Translations under genes and position numbers: made by a program
NCBI GenBank assembly: GCA_001566745.1
Contig: KQ964517.1
Location: 42,523 to 70,260, forward strand
Reading direction: 5' to 3'
DNA length: 27,738 nt
Source of the DNA: Conidiobolus coronatus NRRL 28638
Taxonomy: Eukaryota > Entomophthoromycota > Entomophthoromycetes > Entomophthorales > Conidiobolaceae
Shown here: in pieces, positions 18,946-27,738 of the stretch
Position numbering within the stretch: position 1 is the first letter of the stretch
Layout: every line of letters starts with the position of its first letter
Notes under the pieces: model-generated
What the model was told of the DNA's origin: nothing
Seen by the model: the letters and a program-made list of their open reading frames with translations, nothing else
Databases searched by the model: none

Positions 18946-20834
18946 ATGCCGTCAAAACCAGGTATTGTAGTTATAACAATAAACTTAAATTTATCATTTA
19001 TTAATTTCAATTTTTAGCCACCTCTTCACCTGAAAATTTTTTAAATGGTAAAGCCGAAAGCTTTAAATTTAAAGAGAGTTATTTTGAAGAGAGAGATAAT
19101 ATTGAATACCAAACCTTTAACGAAAATTACTATAAATACATTAACCCTGACGACTTTGAGAACCAGTTTTTAAAGTTATATAATTATAGATTAGAAATTT
19201 TAAAACCAATTTGCTCGGAATTAGCTAAAGAGAAATGGTCTAAAAAATATGAAAATAGTATTTTAATATATTGTGCTTAATATCAAAAAGAAATCTAATA
19301 TTTTTGTAGTCGCTTCACCTGATAATGTAATGGGAGCCCAAGATGATATAAATTATATAGTAGGAACAATTTATTGCAAAAGTGCTCTTAAGCCAAGTAT
19401 TATCGACCAAGTTCAAGAAAATGTAAATTTATCGATTGTAAAAGTTGTATTATTATTTTCTTATTGTATTTTTAGCTTTATGTAGTTAACCCTCCTAAAG
19501 TTGATCATTATTATTGCGATTCTGAAGAATATTCTTTAGAAGATGATAGTGGTAGAATTCAGTTAACATGTTCTGACTGGAATAAGTTTCCTCCTCTTAT
19601 TACAGGTAAAATTTATTACCATAATGCATTTCAAAGTAAGCTTATTGATCTTTATAGGTGTTGTTGCTGCTATTCTCGGTCGTAAAATTCCTGATGGATC
19701 ATTTGATGTTGAAGATATTCAATTCCCAGAGTTTCCCGATCAATCACCTTTAAATGAAGTAAAACCAGGGCAAGGTACTTGATAAAATATTTCATGATTC
19801 TTAGTTAGCTGATTGATTTTTAAAAGAAAAATATATAGCCATTATGTCTAACTTACAGTTAAGCCCACATAAGCCTATAGACCCTGCTTTAGAGATATTG
19901 TTTGATTATATTTCGGGATATGCTACCATCGATAGCGATGTAATTAAATTTCTATATCTAAATCCCATATAATAACGAATTTCATAGACTACCCCATTCG
20001 ACTCTAATATTGTAGGTTTATTTTTATCTGGTAATGTATTTGCATACGAAGACCTTGAAGAAGCTAAAGTAAGTCAATATATTGATTTTTTGAGCAGTAT
20101 ATTAATGAAGTTTTTAAAAGAAAAACTATAAAAAAGGCGAGCTTGATCATGTAGACCAGTTGTTAGCTAATTTATCTTGCCACATCCCTGTATATACAAT
20201 GCCAGGCTTAGAAGATCCTACATCTTTAACTTTTCCTCAAGATCCGCTGCATAGAGTATTATTCCCCAAAGCCTCCGAAAATCCTAACTTTAACTCTTTG
20301 ACCAATCCAGCATTAGCAGCATTGGATCAAACAAAGTAAAATATTTGCGTTTACTTTTAGTTTTATATACTAACTTGTTGTAGGATATTGGCTACTAGTG
20401 GACAGAATATAGATGATCTTATCAAATATTCGCCAAGGTTGGAAGCTTTAGACTGGTTAGAAGCCACTCTTAACTATAGACATCTTGGCCCTAACGCTCC
20501 TGATACATTATGTAATTTAGAATACTAACTATTAATATTTTACTAACTCAGCTAATAGTTACTCTCCCTTTCGAAAACCAAGACCCATTGATTATTGAAG
20601 ATTGTCCCCATATCTACTTCGCATCTAATCAATCTAAATTATCAACAAAATTAGTAACAGGTAATTTATTGCTTAAGTCATAAATTTTTTTTATTTTAAC
20701 AGCTATTTTTATTAGGCACAAACGGCCAAAAGGTTAGACTTTTAACAATTCCCAAGTTCCAAAGTAGTTTCGAAGTTATTCTCGTTTCTTTAAATAGTTT
20801 AAACGTTAAAAAGATTGATTTGAGCATATTATAA
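18946..20834 (+). CDS. DNA polymerase delta small subunit (POLD2/Pol31/Cdc1 family)
   Basis: Eleven exons: 18946-18961, 19018-19257, 19310-19422, 19476-19605, 19658-19774, 19827-19939, 19988-20068, 20121-20335, 20384-20511, 20559-20660 and 20716-20834. The product is 457 residues, normal for the family. Exon 1 codes only five residues plus one base. Recognisable segments, in order, are the N-terminal YRLEILKPICSELAKEKW, the OB-fold part with YIVGTIYCKSALKPSIIDQV, SLEDDSGRIQL and TGVVAAILGR, then the phosphoesterase-like domain with VGLFLSGNVFAYED, LATSGQNIDDLIKYSPR, PDTLFTLPFENQDP, CPHIYFASNQ and GTNGQKVRLLTIPKF. This B subunit is non-catalytic and bridges the polymerase C-terminus and the third subunit in replicative Pol delta. 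Two introns use AAG acceptors (before 19827 and 20121) and two skip an earlier AG (before 20559 and 20716). Both skips restore the family sequence. Confidence 0.93.
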
Positions 20835-21296
20835 ATTATAAAATATTATACTAATTATCAGAATAAATTGTTTTATTTTTAAAAGTATATTTAATAAACA
20901 TTTTATTCTCATATGAATTTTGAAAATTTACTTTATATCTAAAATTATTCATTTATTTGATAAAATAGGGCACATTAGCTTTTTCTAGCATCTATCTTTT
21001 TATAACTTTAATAGAATTTATAATAATTAAGCAAATATTATAAATTTTTAATGCATCAATTATTAGATAGCATAATGCAAAGAATAGTTAATTAACAAAG
21101 AAAAAATATATATATTGAGATGGATATTAAAAGAGTGAAGTTAAAAAGATATGAAGAATATTATAAGACAAAGTATTGAAAATTATTAAAGGCATGAGAG
21201 GTTAGAAATAAGATTAAATGATATTAATAGCTTCACATATCTCAAATCGTGAAAAGTATCGCAATACTTTAATACATAAGTAAATAAACGAACTAA
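20835..21296. other. Intergenic region between POLD2 and tRNA-Lys
   Basis: About 460 bp, AT-rich. The part from 21120 to 21230 is purine-rich on the plus strand. A small perfect hairpin (AAAGTAT, loop CGCA, ATACTTT; 21253-21270) lies about 26 bp before the tRNA. Nothing else is supported. Confidence 0.5.
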
Positions 21297-21369
21297 GCCC
21301 GGTTAGCTCAGTCGGTAGAGCATCAGACTTTTAATCTGAGGGTCGTGGGTTCGAGCCCCACATTGGGCG
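21297..21369 (+). tRNA. tRNA-Lys(UUU)
   Basis: A complete 73-nt cloverleaf without intron. The acceptor stem GCCCGGT pairs with ATTGGGC using two G-U pairs, followed by discriminator G. The D arm includes the A box TAGCTCAGTCGG, which fits the eukaryotic consensus exactly. The anticodon stem TCAGA/TCTGA closes the loop CTTTTAA, giving anticodon UUU that reads AAA lysine codons, the favoured lysine codon in this AT-rich genome. The T arm is GTGGG/CCCAC with loop TTCGAGC; the B box GGTTCGAGCCC has one change from consensus. No CCA is encoded, as usual for eukaryotes. Confidence 0.97.
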
Positions 21370-21373
21370 AATA

Positions 21374-21378
21374 TTTTT
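21374..21378 (+). terminator. RNA polymerase III terminator (T5)
   Basis: Five T residues begin 5 bp after the tRNA-Lys end. A run of four or more T on the coding strand is the usual Pol III stop. Confidence 0.75.
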
Positions 21379-21846
21379 GATGTAATAACTATATTTTTTA
21401 TTTTTGCTAAATACGTTATAATTTATCACATCAGCGGTTTTGTATTAATTGATTTGTTTAATTCACCTTTTTTATTATGCTGATCCATGTACTGTGACGA
21501 TAAATTGGTAAAATATCAAAATGCAGGAAAGGTAACATCCGCATCAGTACTAACCAAATTAAACGTCATAGAGTCATAAATAAGTTAAATTAGGGGGGAA
21601 TATCAAGGTAATAATGTAAATCTCACTAGGAATATAAGCCAATTATCAACCCATTATTAATTTACCTAAACTCTCAGCCTATTAATTTTACTAAAATTCC
21701 CATGTTTATTTTTGACTTGTATTAATTAGAGTAAAAATTAAAATTTTAAAGGAAAATTTCTGATCCAAAAGAAAATTGATAGTGAATTAATAATAAATAG
21801 AGTTGATATCTTAAATGTTGTTTAATTCGTTTATTTAATTAATCCA

Positions 21847-21887
21847 ACTCTTTTTAATTTATATCACTCTTTTTTCTTTATCTTTTT
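21847..21887 (+). promoter_or_regulatory. Pyrimidine-rich tract upstream of P4-ATPase gene
   Basis: A C/T-rich stretch with the core CTCTTTTTTCTTTATC, about 70 bp before the start codon. It resembles the tracts before the other plus-strand genes. The promoter role is inferred. Confidence 0.4.
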
Positions 21888-21958
21888 TGGTGCTTGTTAT
21901 TAATAATAATCCAGCTTAAGCATATTCACTATATAAATACATATTATAGTTATTTAAA

Positions 21959-24900
21959 ATGAGCTCAACTCAGCGCTCTACCCAATACTGGGTGAACTTT
22001 ATTCAAACTTCAATAGTTAATTTAATAGGAAGTTTAATAGTATTTTTAGATAATAATTTGCCAGAGTCTATTTCAAAACGCTTATTCCCTAAAAAGCACC
22101 TATTAGATAATAGAACTATTTACTTTAATAATTTTGTTAAAAATAAACATTTTTGCTCAAATTTAATAAAAAATACAAAATTCACTCCCTTAAATTTTAT
22201 TTTTAAATTTTTTTGGGAGCAATTTGGGTAAGTATTATAGTTAAATAAGTATATGTTAACTAATATTATATTTTTAGGAGATTTATGAACGCTTACTTTT
22301 TACTTGTAGCTTGTTTACAACTGAATAAAGATTTGGTAAGAATATTATTCATTTACATAACGCCAATATTTACCCGTATTTAGACACCTGTTAATCCAAT
22401 AACCACTTGGACGCCTCTGCTAATAATATTCACCATTTCAGCTATAAAAGAACTTTATGACGACTATAACCGATACTTAAACGACTTAGAATTTAATAAT
22501 AGACTTTATTCAAAATTAGACCCTACAGGCTATAAAAGTATTAAAAGTAGCCAAATTAGAGTGGGTGATATTATTAAAATCGAGGAAGGAGGGGAAGTTC
22601 CATGTGATCTGGTTATTTTAAATTGTACTAATACAAATGATCCAAGCACTCAGACTGCTTTTATTCAAACTGCCAATTTGGATGGTGAGACAAGCTTAAA
22701 ACCTAGAATAATACCACCTAGAATAGCTGACTTATCTGAAGAATCTCTTTTAAACCTAGAAGGAATAAGTAATAATAATGACATAGTTTTCATAAAAAAT
22801 TTATTAATCACTTTATTTAGTTGAGTGTCCATTGCCGAATCCCAACTTTAATGATTTTAACTCAAGAATAGTAATTAATCCAAATAGATCCGACTCAAAC
22901 TCTAATAACATAATTTCAATTTCATCTTCACAACTAATCCCTCAAGGAGCTTTCTTAGTACAAACAACTTCAATACTAGGGATTGTAGTATATACTGGGA
23001 GAGATACTAAAATAGGTCAAAATAGCCAAAATAGCAATTTAAAACTTTCCGTTTTAGATAAGCAAATAGAAAGGGCTTCGATTTTTATTTTTATTTTTAT
23101 GCTATTCTTAACAGTTTTACTTGGTTATATTGGTAACTATTGGCATGATGAAATATTTAGAAAAGTTCACAAATACTTGCATTTGGACCCTGATCATAAA
23201 TTAAACTGGTATACTGGATTAGTCATACCTTTAAGAATGCTACTATTGTTAAGTTTGATGATTCCTATTAGTTTAAAAGTTTCTATGGTATATACTTTTA
23301 TATTACTATTTTTAAATATATTTACTAATTTGTATTTAGGATATTAGTAAATTCTTATGCTCACAGTTCATTGGGTGGGATTTGAAGTTATATGATGGAT
23401 CAAGAGGACCTGCAGTTGTTAATAATACTCAAATTCCTGATGAACTAGGTCAAGTTCAATTTGTATTAAGTGATAAAACAGGGACTTTAACTGAAAATGT
23501 TATGAATTTGAGAAAATGCTCAATTTCAGGAAAGAGATATGGCAATTTACAACAAGATATTTGGGAATCTGAGGCTTTAATGATGGATATGGATGAGATG
23601 GAAAGCTCAGTTACTGAAAATCCTTTATTAAGAAGTTCAGTTGATTCTAATACATTTTTGGAAAACATGTCTCTTTTCTTTCAGTCAATCTCACTTTGCC
23701 ACGATTCACAGCTAATTCCTTTAGAAGATAGCGAAACTGATGTTAGAGCAGATCACGAATACTATGGATCTTCTCCTGATGAAGTTGCCTTACTTAACAG
23801 TGCAGCTAAATTAGGCTACAAATACTTGGAAGAAGCTCACGATGGTACAATTACGCTGGACGCCCATGGGAAAACTCAAACCTATGAACTTTTACACAAA
23901 TTAGATTTCTGCTCATTTAGAAAAAGAATGTCAGTGCTAGTTAGAGTATCTAAAGATTCTCCAATTTGGCTTATTTGTAAAGGTGCAGATGATTCAGTAG
24001 TTCCACTTTGTAAGCCAATACCTTTACCAAAACCGTACCACCAAGAGTCCTCTACTTCAATAACACAGCTTCATCTTGACGAATATGCCCATCTTGGACT
24101 GAGAACGTTAGCAATCGCGTGTAAACCTCTTTCAGAAGATGAATATAAACAATGGTTAAACAAATTTGAGACTGCTAACTCGAGTATTGAAGATAGAGAA
24201 GATCAAATCAGACAAAGTTATATTGATATTGAAAAAGACTTAAATTTAATAGGATGTACAGCTATTGAAGACAAGTTACAGCCCGGAGTACCTGATACTA
24301 TTGCTTCTCTACGACAAGCAGGTGTTAAAGTATGGATGCTAACAGGTGATAAGCTTATCACAGCTATTCAAATAGGACGAAGCTGTAAATTATTGCCACC
24401 AGAGGGATTTGGTAGAATTATTAAATTGCAAGGAAGAGATCAATCATTTGAGGAATTTTTCGAGAACTTTGAAGATGAATACTCTCAATTATCTTCAAAT
24501 ATCCCTGAGATATCTATTAGAAGTAGACTTTCCCTAGGACTATTAAACTCTACCTCAATTCAGAACGATATCTCTTTAGCTTCGATAATAGTTGATGGAA
24601 CTGGTTTAGCCTACATTTTATCAGATTTTAGACTAAAATCAATGTTTTTAGAGCTAGGATTAAGAGTAAATTCTGTTATTTGCTGTAGAGCAACCCCTAA
24701 GCAAAAGAGCCAAGTTGTAGAATTGATAAAATCTCTAAACCAAATTACTCTAGCCATTGGTGATGGTGGTAACGACGTATTAATGATTCAACAAGCCAAT
24801 ATTGGTGTAGGAATTCGTGGTCTTGAAGGTAAACAAGCTACTAGAGCTGCTGATATTACTTTAAGCAGGTTTTCTCATCTTAATCGCCTTATCTTAATTC

Positions 24901-25655
24901 ATGGGAGATACTCACTTCATAGAGTTAGATTTGTTGCACTTTACTGTTTCTACAAAACTGTTTACATCTGCTGTATCCAAGCCGTTTACCAATTTTTCTC
25001 GGGATTCAATGGTACTTCATTATTTAATACCTATAGTTTAAGCTTGTATAACATTCTATATGCTGGAATGCCTGTTTTATTCTATGTATTGGACAAAGAT
25101 ATTCCTGAAGAACAGCTAATTAAATATCCTACTCTTTACAAATTTACACAAGGTAGAGATCCCAGTTACTGGTTTATTTCAGGAACTTTTAGATGGTTTT
25201 TATGGGCAGTTGGCCAAGGAATAGTAACTATTATTGTATCATATGGCTCATTCTTCGAATTCACAGATACCTGGTTCTCTTCTTCCGATTCAATGGTTAT
25301 TGATTCATTCCTAATGTATAGTATAGTGATCATAATTATTCAAATCACCCTTTCTCTCTTCACCAATTACTATACAATTGTAAATCAATTCGTTATTTGG
25401 GGAACTATAATAATTTACTTTGTAACAACTTTACTAGCTTCAATCCCTGTAAAATTACATATGAGCGAAGTTCAACAACTAGTAATGGATACAAGATTCT
25501 ACTTATGTATAATGCTAACAGTCGTAATTTGTTCCGTACCAGTATGGGTGTATAATTACTTTAAACTCGTTTCTGGAAAGGATCCAGTTAAAGAATTGAG
25601 GAACTCTGTAATATCAGTGAGACCTAGAACTGTTGCACACTCTTATTCTAACTAA
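21959..25655 (+). CDS. P4-type ATPase (phospholipid flippase), ALA2-like
   Basis: Five exons: 21959-22227, 22278-22335, 22384-22768, 22821-23287 and 23340-25655. Introns are 48-52 nt; the product is 1164 residues. The last exon, 2316 bp, is intronless. All P4 hallmarks are present: DGET (209-212) in the actuator domain, PISL in M4, phosphorylated aspartate D438 in SDKTGTLTEN, SPDEVALL, KGAD in the nucleotide domain, MLTGDK and GDGGND (867-872). Hydrophobic segments match ten membrane helices. P4-ATPases move phospholipids from the outer or lumenal leaflet to the cytosolic leaflet. Segments such as ECPLPNPNFNDFNSR, PISLKVSMDISKFLCSQF and GLRTLAIACKPLSEDEY read closer to plant ALA2 than to Drs2, Dnf or Neo1. 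ALA2 belongs to a clade that, unlike Drs2/Dnf, is thought to need no Cdc50 partner. P4 identity is certain; the ALA2-like placement is from remembered family patterns and needs a tree. Confidence 0.95.
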
Positions 25656-25858
25656 ATTCTAGATAGTTAATACTTAGTCAATTTTCATTTAGTATTATAT
25701 TTAATAATCCATTTTAAAATATTAACAATAAAACAACAAATTTCCAAGAATCAACTAACTTCAATCTTAAAAAACTATTCCCTTAATTTGAATTTTATAA
25801 AAATTTCACTTTTAAATAACTTTAGTTTATGTCACAAAAATAATAATATAAAATTAAT

Positions 25859-26655
25859 ATGCTAACACAATTAAGAGTATCATCACTTCGTTTAATTAAA
25901 TCACCTTTTATTAAACACATTTCTAAAAAAGCTTATGAAGGTCATATCCCTTTAAATTTCCTTGAAAAATCCACTGTTGCTGTTAAAGCAGCTTTTGGTG
26001 CTTTATTAGATCCTACTAAGCAAGGTGATTAAAATTAATTTAAACTTTATTCAGCACTAATAAATCACTTTCTTTAGAGCTTGTTGCTGCACTTGGTGAA
26101 ACTACTTCAGGCCCAGCTTTAAAGTATATGAGAGATAGAATGTTACAGGATAGAGAAGGAAGAAAAATTCTTCGCGAAAGACCTATCGTTAGTACTTCTA
26201 CTATTGATCTGGAATACTTATCAAAATTACCCAAAAACACTTTTGGATACAACTACTGGTACTTTTTAGACTCTAATAAAATTGGACCAGATGGTAGAAC
26301 TCCAGTTCACTATGTTGATGATGAAGAATTAGCTTATGTCATTAATAGATATCGTCAAGTACACGACTTTTTCCACACACTCTTTGATTTAAACATTTCC
26401 GTTCAAGAGGAAATATCAGTTAAATGGTTTGAAATGGTACACTTTCAACTCCCTATGAATACTTTAAGCGCTTTATTCGGCCCTCTTAGACTTACAGCTC
26501 ACGAAAGAACTGAATTATTAGATAAATCAGTTCCTTGGGCCTTAACAGTAGGAAATCAAGCTAAATTCCTATTAAGTGTCCCATATGAGCAATTATTTGA
26601 AAAGGATTTAAATGAATTAAGAGAAGAATTAAACGTTATTCCTCATCCAAAATAA
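25859..26655 (+). CDS. Ubiquinone biosynthesis protein COQ4, mitochondrial
   Basis: Two exons, 25859-26024 and 26078-26655, with a 53-nt intron whose donor is GTGATT. The product is 247 residues, near the human length. The N-terminus, MLTQLRVSSLRLIKSPFIKH, is basic, serine-rich and lacks acidic residues, as in a mitochondrial presequence. Conserved blocks follow: PLNFLEKSTVAVKAA, AALGETTSG, the metal-site motif HDFFH (151-155) with E167 at the expected spacing, VKWFEMVHFQLPMNTLSALF then GPLRL. COQ4 acts on the matrix face of the inner membrane in the coenzyme Q synthome; it has been linked to C1 decarboxylation and hydroxylation of the ring. Two glycines usual in the motif are replaced here (position 9 is D, position 16 is E) while all proposed metal ligands remain. 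It starts 203 bp after the flippase stop. Confidence 0.94.
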
Positions 26656-26839
26656 AAAAAATAAATAACCAAATAAAGCAATAAAATTAACAGCGTTATA
26701 GTTTAATAGTTAAGATACATTAAACTTAAGATGCTGATAAATTAATAGTTATATTAAATAAACAAAGAGATATGAGTAATGGACAAAGTTTACATTAAAG
26801 ATATTTAATAAGAAACTAGTTATTATCTACAGCTGAATT

Positions 26840-27731
26840 CTAGCGGATTAAGCAATCTTCTTTAAGATGAATCTCAATCTTGGAGAGCTTCATGACACGC
26901 ATATTTAATTCGTAAAATTCCTTTGAGAGAATAAAGTAAGCATAGGTTAACAATATACGATTGATTTAACGCGAAATATTCATATCACTTAACTAATTAA
27001 TAGAATTATTTAGCTTAGATTAAATTAGTGTATTGCAAAACTAAAAAATATAATATTTACCTTTTCATTCTCCTCTAAAGCTTCCCCCAACGCCAACTGA
27101 AGTTCTGATATTTTAGACTCTGCCTCTTCAAACTTGAATTTATATCCATAAAGCTCTTCATTCTCAGCTAAAGATTCTCTCAAAGCATTCTCTAACTCCT
27201 CAAGCTTAAACCTATCTTCATCGTACATATGCTGAATAACTCTTAAACCTTCATTTTCTTCCTCTAATTCCTCAATTCTCTTCTTTAATTCCAAAATACT
27301 GTGACCTTCATCCAATTCAGCTTGAGCCCTATCGTCTAAAGTCAAAATCTCTGCCATTTCCCTCTCATTATCTTCAAATTCAGAAATTTCGCGATTCTTA
27401 GCTTCTAAAGTATTCCTTAACTGTTTTATTAATTGCTCTGCTGTAAATAATTTATTCTCTAATTCTTGAACATTTGTTTCATTATTTGATTGAGCTAAAC
27501 TTAATTATTAACAAAAAATCAGAATAATTTTATACTATGTTGTATACCCTATAAATATTAAACTTATTAGTTAAACTTAATATAAAAAAATTTAATTTAT
27601 TACATTTTGAGTTCTATCAGATTCTAACCCTTAATAATATTAATAAATTAGTAATAAAAATTTAACTAGCAATATTAACTACCTCTCATAGTTCTATTAT
27701 CCTTTAATACACTAAAATTGGAGGAGAGTCC
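26840..27731 (-). CDS. Coiled-coil protein, 3' part (runs off the right edge)
   Basis: Five exons can be read on the minus strand: 27683-27731, 27604-27629, 27536-27548, 27061-27494 and 26840-26920, ending in TAG. Phases agree at every junction. The visible 200 residues are mostly heptad-rich coiled coil with many E, L and K, for example LKKRIEELEEENEGLR and FKLEELENALRESLAENEEL. The C-terminus reads EFYELNMRVMKLSKIEIHL and ends DCLIR. I do not recognise the family. Such helices occur in motor, tether and cytoskeletal proteins, and composition alone cannot tell which. Two parts are less sure: the 13-nt exon at 27536-27548, needed to keep phase but next to a 41-nt intron, and the 140-nt last intron, far longer than others here. 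The start lies outside the window; the TAG acceptor at 27732-27734 is used as the left limit of what I can read. Confidence 0.65.
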
Positions 27732-27738
27732 CTATAAA

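Larger units (their letters stand above)
21370..21958. other. Intergenic region and P4-ATPase promoter
   Basis: About 590 bp between tRNA-Lys and the flippase gene. It contains a GGGGGG run near 21593, rare in this AT-rich sequence, and a pyrimidine-rich tract at 21847-21887 about 70 bp before the ATG. No exon or RNA gene is seen. Confidence 0.5.

Noticed and set aside
18822-19010. Minus-strand hydrophobic open frame upstream of POLD2
   Set aside because: Overlaps POLD2 exon 1 and intron 1 on the other strand; its hydrophobicity comes from AT-rich codons.
19260-19310. Apparent frameshift in POLD2, with the frame moving from a stop at 19278 to a second frame starting near 19273
   Set aside because: A 52-nt GT-AG intron (19258-19309) joins the exons in phase and gives a natural family sequence, so the gene is not broken.
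1-27738. Search for CRISPR arrays, defence islands, gene clusters or viral genes
   Set aside because: No spaced repeats, no cas, toxin, capsid or polymerase-like viral proteins seen. All recognised genes are ordinary eukaryotic ones.

Overview
This window is eukaryotic nuclear DNA. It is strongly AT-rich, uses the standard stop codons (TGA, TAG and TAA all end recognisable genes) and carries many very short GT-AG introns. I could place about 45 introns, nearly all 47-56 nt. The gene set points to a fungus, most likely an early-diverging AT-rich lineage of the Conidiobolus/Entomophthoromycotina kind: a Cla4-type PH-CRIB-kinase PAK, an Hsv2/WIPI3-type PROPPIN, uL13, NOT2, Pol delta subunit 2, COQ4 and a plant-ALA2-like P4-ATPase. 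The lineage is inferred from gene content and base composition only. Another opisthokont protist is not excluded.

Layout: (1) 135-1754 (+), a membrane-anchored RING-H2 ubiquitin ligase of PA-TM-RING style. (2) 2479-4604 (-), an ITFG1/LINKIN-like FG-GAP membrane protein in 3 exons. (3) A 2.2 kb gene-free stretch holding a 131-bp palindromic element flanked by TA, probably a Tc1/mariner-type MITE. (4) 6762-8838 (+), PAK kinase in 10 exons. (5) 9487-11194 (-), CCR4-NOT subunit NOT2 in 7 exons with a long glutamine-rich tail. (6) A 2.2 kb gene-free stretch with an assembly gap at 11727-11897. (7) A divergent pair sharing 262 bp: ribosomal protein uL13 (13428-14036, -) and Yae1 (14299-14950, +). 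(8) 16721-18266 (+), the PROPPIN in 8 exons. (9) 18946-20834 (+), Pol delta small subunit in 11 exons. (10) 21297-21369 (+), tRNA-Lys(UUU). (11) 21959-25655 (+), P4-ATPase in 5 exons. (12) 25859-26655 (+), COQ4 in 2 exons. (13) 26840-27731 (-), the 3' part of a coiled-coil gene that runs off the right edge.

The genes are mostly unrelated housekeeping genes and there is no operon logic. Two groupings share a theme. uL13 and Yae1 lie on one promoter region and both serve ribosome production or recycling. The RING ligase, ITFG1-like protein, PROPPIN and P4-ATPase all act on endomembranes, but they are not clustered in a way that implies co-regulation.

I found no clear evidence of a new biological system. 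The most useful leads are the candidate MITE, the ALA2-like flippase, the uL13/Yae1 promoter with a telobox and a repeated GGGCAAAA motif, a frame-preserving 30-nt exon in the PROPPIN loop, and the unusual 3' splice sites. Splice sites were chosen by hand from phase, length and family similarity. All spliced models keep an open frame with consistent phase.
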